Shown one piece after another: positions 58,455 to 64,000 of a stretch of DNA of 64,000 nucleotides. Within the stretch, counting starts at the first letter, position 1, and the number at the start of each line of letters is the position of its first letter. The position numbers were made by a program, and so were the translations under genes. The notes under the pieces were generated by a model, which saw nothing but the letters and a program-made list of their open reading frames with translations, was not told the origin of the DNA and ran no database searches. Origin of the DNA: Juglans regia (Eukaryota > Streptophyta > Magnoliopsida > Fagales > Juglandaceae); contig NC_049914.1 of the NCBI RefSeq assembly GCF_001411555.2, positions 13,399,298 through 13,463,297 on the forward strand, written 5' to 3'.

Positions 58455-59897
58455 ATGGCAGCTGGAGAGGGTGGCACCGGTCGGCCTTCCTTTGCCGATC
58501 TGGTGAGTGCAGTCCCTCAACCTATTCCGGAGATGGTTCTTGCACCCAGGATTCCAAAGGTGTTGGATGGTGAGGTTTATTTTCAGTTTACCAAAGAAGA
58601 AATAGCAAGATCAGCGGAACCTTTCCGCTATTCTGTCGTTCTCAAGTTCTTGAAGAATCGTCCGTCGTTGGATGTGGTGAGGGCTTTCATTCACAATCGA
58701 TAGGGACTTACAGCCACTCCAGTAGTTTCTGCCATGAGGAGACCGCGTAATGTTTTTGTTCGCATGACTAATGATGTGGATTTCACCAAAGCATTATCAC
58801 GGGAGGTTTGTGAAATAAATGGGATATTCTACCGTGCCTTCAGATGGTCTCCAGAGTTCAATGAGGATGCCGAGCCATCAAGGGTTCCGATATGGATTTC
58901 TTTGCCGGGGCTTCCTCCAAACTTTTATCAAGAATCCTTCTTGAAGATTTTGATGGCACCGATTGGAACCTTCATTAGACGTGATAATCCGACGAGGTGC
59001 GCTACTAGAACGGATGGAGCATGGCTTTGTGTGGAAGTGGATGCTGCAAAACCTCCTTTGTCGCATTTTTGGATTGGAGTGCCTGGACTTTCTTCTAGCC
59101 GAAAGCAAGAAATATTGTATGAAACGCTCCCGGCTTACTGTTCGTCATGCAAGATGCAGGGTCATGATGTTCGAACTTGTAATCCGGGTAAAGCTGGTAA
59201 GAAAGGGGGGAGAAAAGAGAGTACGAAAGGTTTGTTGGATGATCAAGAGGTAGCACCGAATGAGGATAAGGTTGAAACTCCTTTGCTGGTTCTTGAGGAT
59301 AAAGAAACAGAGGATGTGGTGGTGGAAAAGGAGAGGGAAGCAGTAGGTGCAGTTTATGTGCAGTTGGATGCCGAGAAGGAAGAGTTGCCAGTGCAGGTGG
59401 CAGACCAATTGGTGCAGTTGGGTTCTGAGGATGAGGAAAAACTGGAGCAGATAGGAGAAGAAATTCCTACGGTGATAAATAAAGTGGTGCAGTTGAAGTC
59501 TTATGTTGGAACAGAGGATGCAACAGATCTAATGCTACACGTTGGGGTCGCAGATGGTGCAGGGATGGTCACGGATGCGGATTATGTGGTGTCTAATATG
59601 GATGTAAATCAGAGTTTACGTGCGGACAATAATGGACCGATAATGGAGCAGACGCAACCAGTGGTGGATGCGGACATTGCTGAGGACGTTGATGAAGAAG
59701 TTGATGAAGAAATAATGTTGGAAGAGAATTGTTCTTCAGAACCTGAACCGGAACAGCATCCAGAGGTTTTTTCACAAACTAAAGACTATTTTACTGAATC
59801 TGAGTTGAATGATGGTAAGAAAAGGTATAATAAAAAAAAGTTTATTAAAATGCGTAGTTCTTCTCGGGTTCTTGCCCGAAATAAAATTGCTAAATGA
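58455..59897 (+). pseudogene. LINE ORF1 (DUF4283, CCHC zinc knuckle), one stop
   Basis: 480 codons plus stop, one frame from MAAGEGGTGRPSFADLVS to the TGA at 59895-59897, interrupted once by TAG at 58701-58703 between NR and GLT, where tryptophan would fit. DUF4283 covers about residues 35-200 (VYFQFTKEEIARSAEPFRYS; VPIWISLPGLPPNFYQESFL). The zinc knuckle CSSCKMQGHDVRTC is near 59129-59170. A long acidic, low-complexity tail rich in E, D and V follows, ending in a basic patch (KKRYNKKKFIKM). ORF1 proteins bind LINE RNA and package it with ORF2. A restart at 58734 would give a protein lacking only the first part. Confidence 0.88.
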
Positions 59898-62800
59898 TTG
59901 ATTCCATTTTGGTATGGAATATTAGAGGGGTGGGAACATCTAGAACTAGGCTAAAGGCTTTGGTGGGAAGATATAAACCGAAAATTGTTGCTCTTTTAGA
60001 ACCGTTTCAAAATTTAGAGGGTGCTCGCAAAGTGGCTAGAAGTCTAAATTTTGATATGGTTATTTCTAATGAGGTGGAAGGGGGGAAAATTTGGCTTTTG
60101 TGGGATAGTATGTATAAGGTGCAAGTTGAGAAGTTGGGTATGCAATATATTTCTGTTGTTGTTGAGAGTGGTGCGGATAAAATTTTGATTCATGTGATTT
60201 ATGCTAAATGTTCTTGGGTGGAGAGGCGTTATCTATGGCAAGAGTTAAATAGTAATCATGTGGGTGTAGATCCTTGTCTTTTTGTGGGGGATTTTAATAT
60301 TATTAGGAATGATTCAGAAAGGAGGAGAGGAAGACCTCGGCCAATTGTGGCTATGGATGATTTTAATGATTGGATTCATCAAAGGGGTCTTATGGAAATG
60401 GCTTCGAAAGGGAGTTGTTTCTCTTGGTGTAATGGCCAGTCAGGTTTGGCCCGTTCGTGGGCTCGACTTGATCGTGCTCTTATGGATAATTCTTTTAGTA
60501 ATTTGTTCCCTAATATTATTTGTTCTTACTTGCCTAGATCTACTTCAGACCATGCTCCCATGTTCATTGAATTTAAGAAAGATTCTTTTGCATATGGGCC
60601 ATCTCCATTCCGGTTTCAACAGATGTGGGTGGATCATCCTGGTTTTCTGGATTGTGTTAGAAATGCTTGGAATATTCGGATGGAATGTTCTCCGCTTTTG
60701 TGTTTAAGTAAGAAATTAAAACATACTAAGGTGGTGCTTCGGGAATGGAATAAAAGAGTATTTGGTCACACAAGAGAGCGTATTGATGCCCTTGAAAAAC
60801 AGGTTGAGGAGATTGAGTTTCAGCTTCAATCAAATTGGGAGGTTAGTTTGGAGAGAGAGCTACATGAAGCTGTCTCTAATCTAGCTAGATGGAGGTATCG
60901 GGAAGAGATGAGATTAGCTCAATTGGCCAAGCTTAAATGGAAGTTGGAGGGAGATAGCAATTCAAAATTTTTTCATGCTTGTCTTATTAATAAAAGAAGG
61001 AAGAGAGTGCTGGAGATGAGATCGAATGGTATGACTTATGAGAATCCGGAGAGTATTCATCTAGGGGCGGTGGAATTTTTTCAAGATGCACTTCGTGGAG
61101 AGCCGCCCATAGAGCAAGCTAGACTAGAAGGCCTTATTGAGACGGTCATACTAGAGGAGGAGAATGAGTCTTTGATTAGGCCGCCTACTTTAGAGGAAGT
61201 GTTTGAGGCAGTATCATCCATCCCAAATCAAAGTACTCCGGGTCCTGATGGGTTTGGAGCGGGTTTTTATAAAAGTTGTTGGGAAGTGGTTAAGGTTGAT
61301 GTTTGGAAGGCAGTAGTGGAATTCTTTATGATCAAGGATCTTCCAAGATTCTTCACGGCCTCATATTTGGTCCTTATACCAAAGATGGAGTCTCCCACAG
61401 GTTTTGATAAGTTTCGTCCTATTAGTCTTTGTTCTATTTTTTATAAAATTTGCTCTAAGATTATTGTTTCTTGTTTATCTGGTTTTTTACCTCGCTTGAT
61501 TTCTTTGGAGCAAGGAGCCTTTATTCCTGGACGGAGTATTTTTGAAAACATTAGTCTCACTCAAGAGTTGGTGCAGTCTATAAATAAAAAAATTCATGGG
61601 GGGAATATTTTGTTAAAAGTTGATATGGCGAAAGCTTATGATAGGGTGGATTGGGGTTTCTTGATAATGGTTTTGTAAAGGTTTGGTTTCTCTTCTCAAT
61701 TTTGTGAGTTGATATATTCTTGTATCTCTAACCCTTGGTATTCTGTCATGATGAATGGAACGGTTAAGGGTTTTTTCCCGGGTGGTCGTGGGCTCCGTCA
61801 AGGTGATCCTCTATCTCCTTATTTGTTTATCATCCAACAAGAGGTCCTTTCCCGTTTGATTCATAGGAGTGTGCAAGAAAATCAATTTGGTTTATTTTCT
61901 CAAGCCCGAGGTACTCCTATTATATCTCATTTGATGTATGCTGATGATGTTATGGTTTTTTCTAATGGTAGTCAAAGATCGGTGCAGGTTCTTCAAAAAA
62001 TTTTGATTCAATATGAGAGGTGGTCTGGACAAAGTATTAATGTTCAGAAATCTGCTTTGTACTGTTCTAATAAAATTCCAAACCGGCGTAAGCAAAGGAT
62101 TTTAAGGCAGACGGGTTTTATGGAAGGATCTTTTCCTTTCAAATATCTAGGTGTGCCAATAATTCAAGGGCGTTTGAAACAGGCTCATTTAGAGGAAATG
62201 GTGAATAAAGTGAGGCAAAAGATTAGTGGCTGGAAAATGAGGCTTCTTTCTTCGGGAGGAAAACTTGTTCTTTTGAGGCATGTTTTATCTAGTATGAATA
62301 TCCATCTACTTGCTGTTTTACAGGTACCTCAAGTTGTTATTGCCAAAATCCATAGATTGATGAGTTCTTTTTTTTGGGGAGAAGCTGATGGACGGAATAA
62401 AAGGAAATGGTGGGCTTGGAATAAGATGTGTAAGCCGGTGGAAGAAGGAGGAATTGGGTTAAGAAATCTTGAGGATGTTCAGAAAGCCTTGCATATGCGT
62501 TTCGCTTGGAATCTCCTTCAAGGTAATTCTTTATGGGCTAATTTTTTCAAAACCAAATATGTTGGAAACCGGCCATGGTATCTTATAGAAAATAATAAAG
62601 GATCTCGATTTTGGAGAATGGTTGTGAATTGTATTCCGTTGTTGTTAAATAATTCGAAATGGAAAATTAGAGAGGGTGATCTTTTTTTCTGGTATGATAA
62701 ATGGAGGGATAATGGTCCATTGATTAATGATATGAATATTATGGGTTCTCCTTTTTTGAAAATTAAAGATTGTAGATTGTCGGATAGTTGGGATGTGGAG

Positions 62801-64000
62801 TTATTGGAGGAGTTTGTAGGGCATGATAGGGTGGAGGAGATAATAACGGATTTAGCTGGATTAAAGAATGGAAAGGATGTTCTAGTTTGGACTTTTACGG
62901 ATACATGTATTTTCTCTACAAAATCTGCTTGGAACTGTATTCGTATTAGAGGGAATTCTATGGTTTGGCATGCTTGGATTTGGCATAAGAATCTTCCTTT
63001 AAAAATGTCTATCCATTTTTGGAGGACTTGGTTTATGGCCTTGAGTGTGGATGACAGATTACACCGTATTGGTATTCCTTTGGTTTCTAAATGTAATTGC
63101 TGTAGTCATGGTCATATTGAAGATATTAATCATGTATTTTTTGAGGGCGAATTTCCATTCAGAGTGTGGTCTTTTTTTGGTAATCTTATTGGAATCCCTC
63201 TTGGTAGAACTTGGAGACAGAATGTGGAGATTTGGTTTAGGAGGGCTAGCTCTTCCTCACAGGTGGGCTTTATTGTTGGCATTATTCCCATTATTATTAC
63301 TTGGCGATTATGGAGAAGAAGGTGTCTTGCTCGAATGGAAGGTATTGTGGAATCGCATAATTCTGTTGTTCATTCTATTTGTGTGTGGTTAGGTTCCATT
63401 TCACAGGTGGCTAAGCAAATTAATAATTTCTATTCTCGAGATGCTATGATTTTGGATGCTTTGCGGATAGTTCCGGTGGTTCCGAAAACTCCAAGTTGTA
63501 AAGTGGTGAGGTGGGATAAACCTCCGTTGGGGTGGTTTAAATTGAATACGGATGGTAGTAGTATGGGTGATCCGGGCTCTTGTGGTATTGGTGGGGTTAT
63601 TAGGGATGCTTCTGGTGGAATGGTTCATGCTTATGCTTCTTATGTTGGGTTTGGTTCTAATAATAAGGCGGAGCTTATGGCACTTCTTTATGGGTTGAGA
63701 AGATGTAAATCGCTGAATATATCAAATGTGATAGTTGAAATGGATTCTATGATAGTTATTTCTTGGTGGAGTAAAGGGCGATGTGGAGTTTGGTATCTGG
63801 AGGATTTTTGGGAGGAAATTGTTGAATTAGTTTGCACGGTTCGTTGTCGGTTTCAGCATGTTTATCGTGAAGGTAATAGGGTGGCAGATTGGTTATCAAA
63901 GGCAGGGGCCTTAGGATCTGAGTGGGTTTTTTCGAGTAGTTATAATTTGCCTCGGGTTCTTAGAGGTTTGATCCGTTTGGATTCTTTGGGCTTTCCTTCC
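59894..64000 (+). pseudogene. LINE ORF2: endonuclease, RT, RNase H, one stop
   Basis: The start ATG overlaps the ORF1 stop as ATGA. Endonuclease: WNIRGVG at residue 8, LLEP, GDFN at 132-135 and SDHAPM, so the catalytic set looks whole. RT: TPGPDGFGAGFYKSCW, FRPISLCSIFYKICSK, KVDMAKAYDRVDW, RGLRQGDPLSPYLF and the catalytic YADD at 61937-61948. Then comes zf-RVT (FWRTWFMALSVDDRL, CNCCSHGHIEDINHVFF). RNase H: LNTDGSS, NKAELMALLYGL, VEMDSM and VYREGNRVADWLSKAG. The single in-frame stop is TAA at 61676-61678, just after DRVDWGFLIMVL and 87 codons before the YADD. The frame is otherwise open to the window end (about 1369 codons). Confidence 0.88.

Larger units (their letters stand above)
58286..64000 (+). 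mobile_element. Near-complete LINE (L1-like, RNase H type)
   Basis: A short leader is followed by ORF1 and ORF2 with all expected domains (DUF4283, zinc knuckle, endonuclease, RT, zf-RVT, RNase H). The sequence runs off the right edge while still open, so the 3' end and poly(A) tail are outside. Only one premature stop was seen in each ORF. Different family from the LINEs at 33-39 kb, judged by protein sequence. The 5' edge is approximate. Confidence 0.88.

Overview
This window is nuclear DNA of a flowering plant, most likely a woody eudicot. The evidence is a spliced plant-type RING/VWA gene, FAR1-type, Ty1/copia, Ty3/gypsy, CACTA and RNase H-bearing LINE sequences, many AT-rich MITEs and long gene-poor stretches. 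A member of the Fagales (walnut or hickory group) would fit, but that is an impression. Motifs and domain calls were read by eye; no database search was run.

Layout. 1-2428 is one end of a CACTA transposon with arrays of a TTCGAA-centred motif and a decayed plant-transposon ORF. 2791-8477 is a decayed minus-strand Ty1/copia element whose gag is split by a MITE with a TAA target duplication. 9905-14035 is a Ty3/gypsy remnant in the order integrase, LTR, primer binding site, gag. 15200-15960 is a cluster of hairpin MITEs, and 17365-20060 is a solo LTR with a perfect 5-bp target duplication. 22130-25994 (minus) is the one gene that looks intact: a two-exon RING-H2/VWA protein of the WAV3/EDA40 E3 ligase group.

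From 26 to 48 kb there is no convincing host gene. This part holds MITEs, microsatellites, a LINE tail at 26.8 kb, a hairpin-like GGACCGG-rich repeat at 32.4-33.1 kb and a LINE complex at 33.1-39.1 kb. In that complex two truncated reverse-transcriptase copies face away from each other around 36.81 kb.

49.1-55.5 kb is the most unusual part. A broken FAR1/FHY3-type gene, derived from a Mutator transposase, is split by a 2000-bp solo LTR. It lies among short, exon-sized pieces of unrelated host genes on the other strand: a GABA/amino-acid transporter, a 2-alkenal reductase and the DNA-repair gene RAD4/XPC. This resembles gene-fragment capture by a Mutator-like element, but no terminal inverted repeats were found. 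58.29-64.0 kb is a young-looking LINE with ORF1 and ORF2 overlapping by ATGA, each with one premature stop, running off the window end.

No tRNA, rRNA, CRISPR or new multi-gene system was found. The main interest is the layered transposon history, the probable fragment-capture locus and the near-intact LINE.
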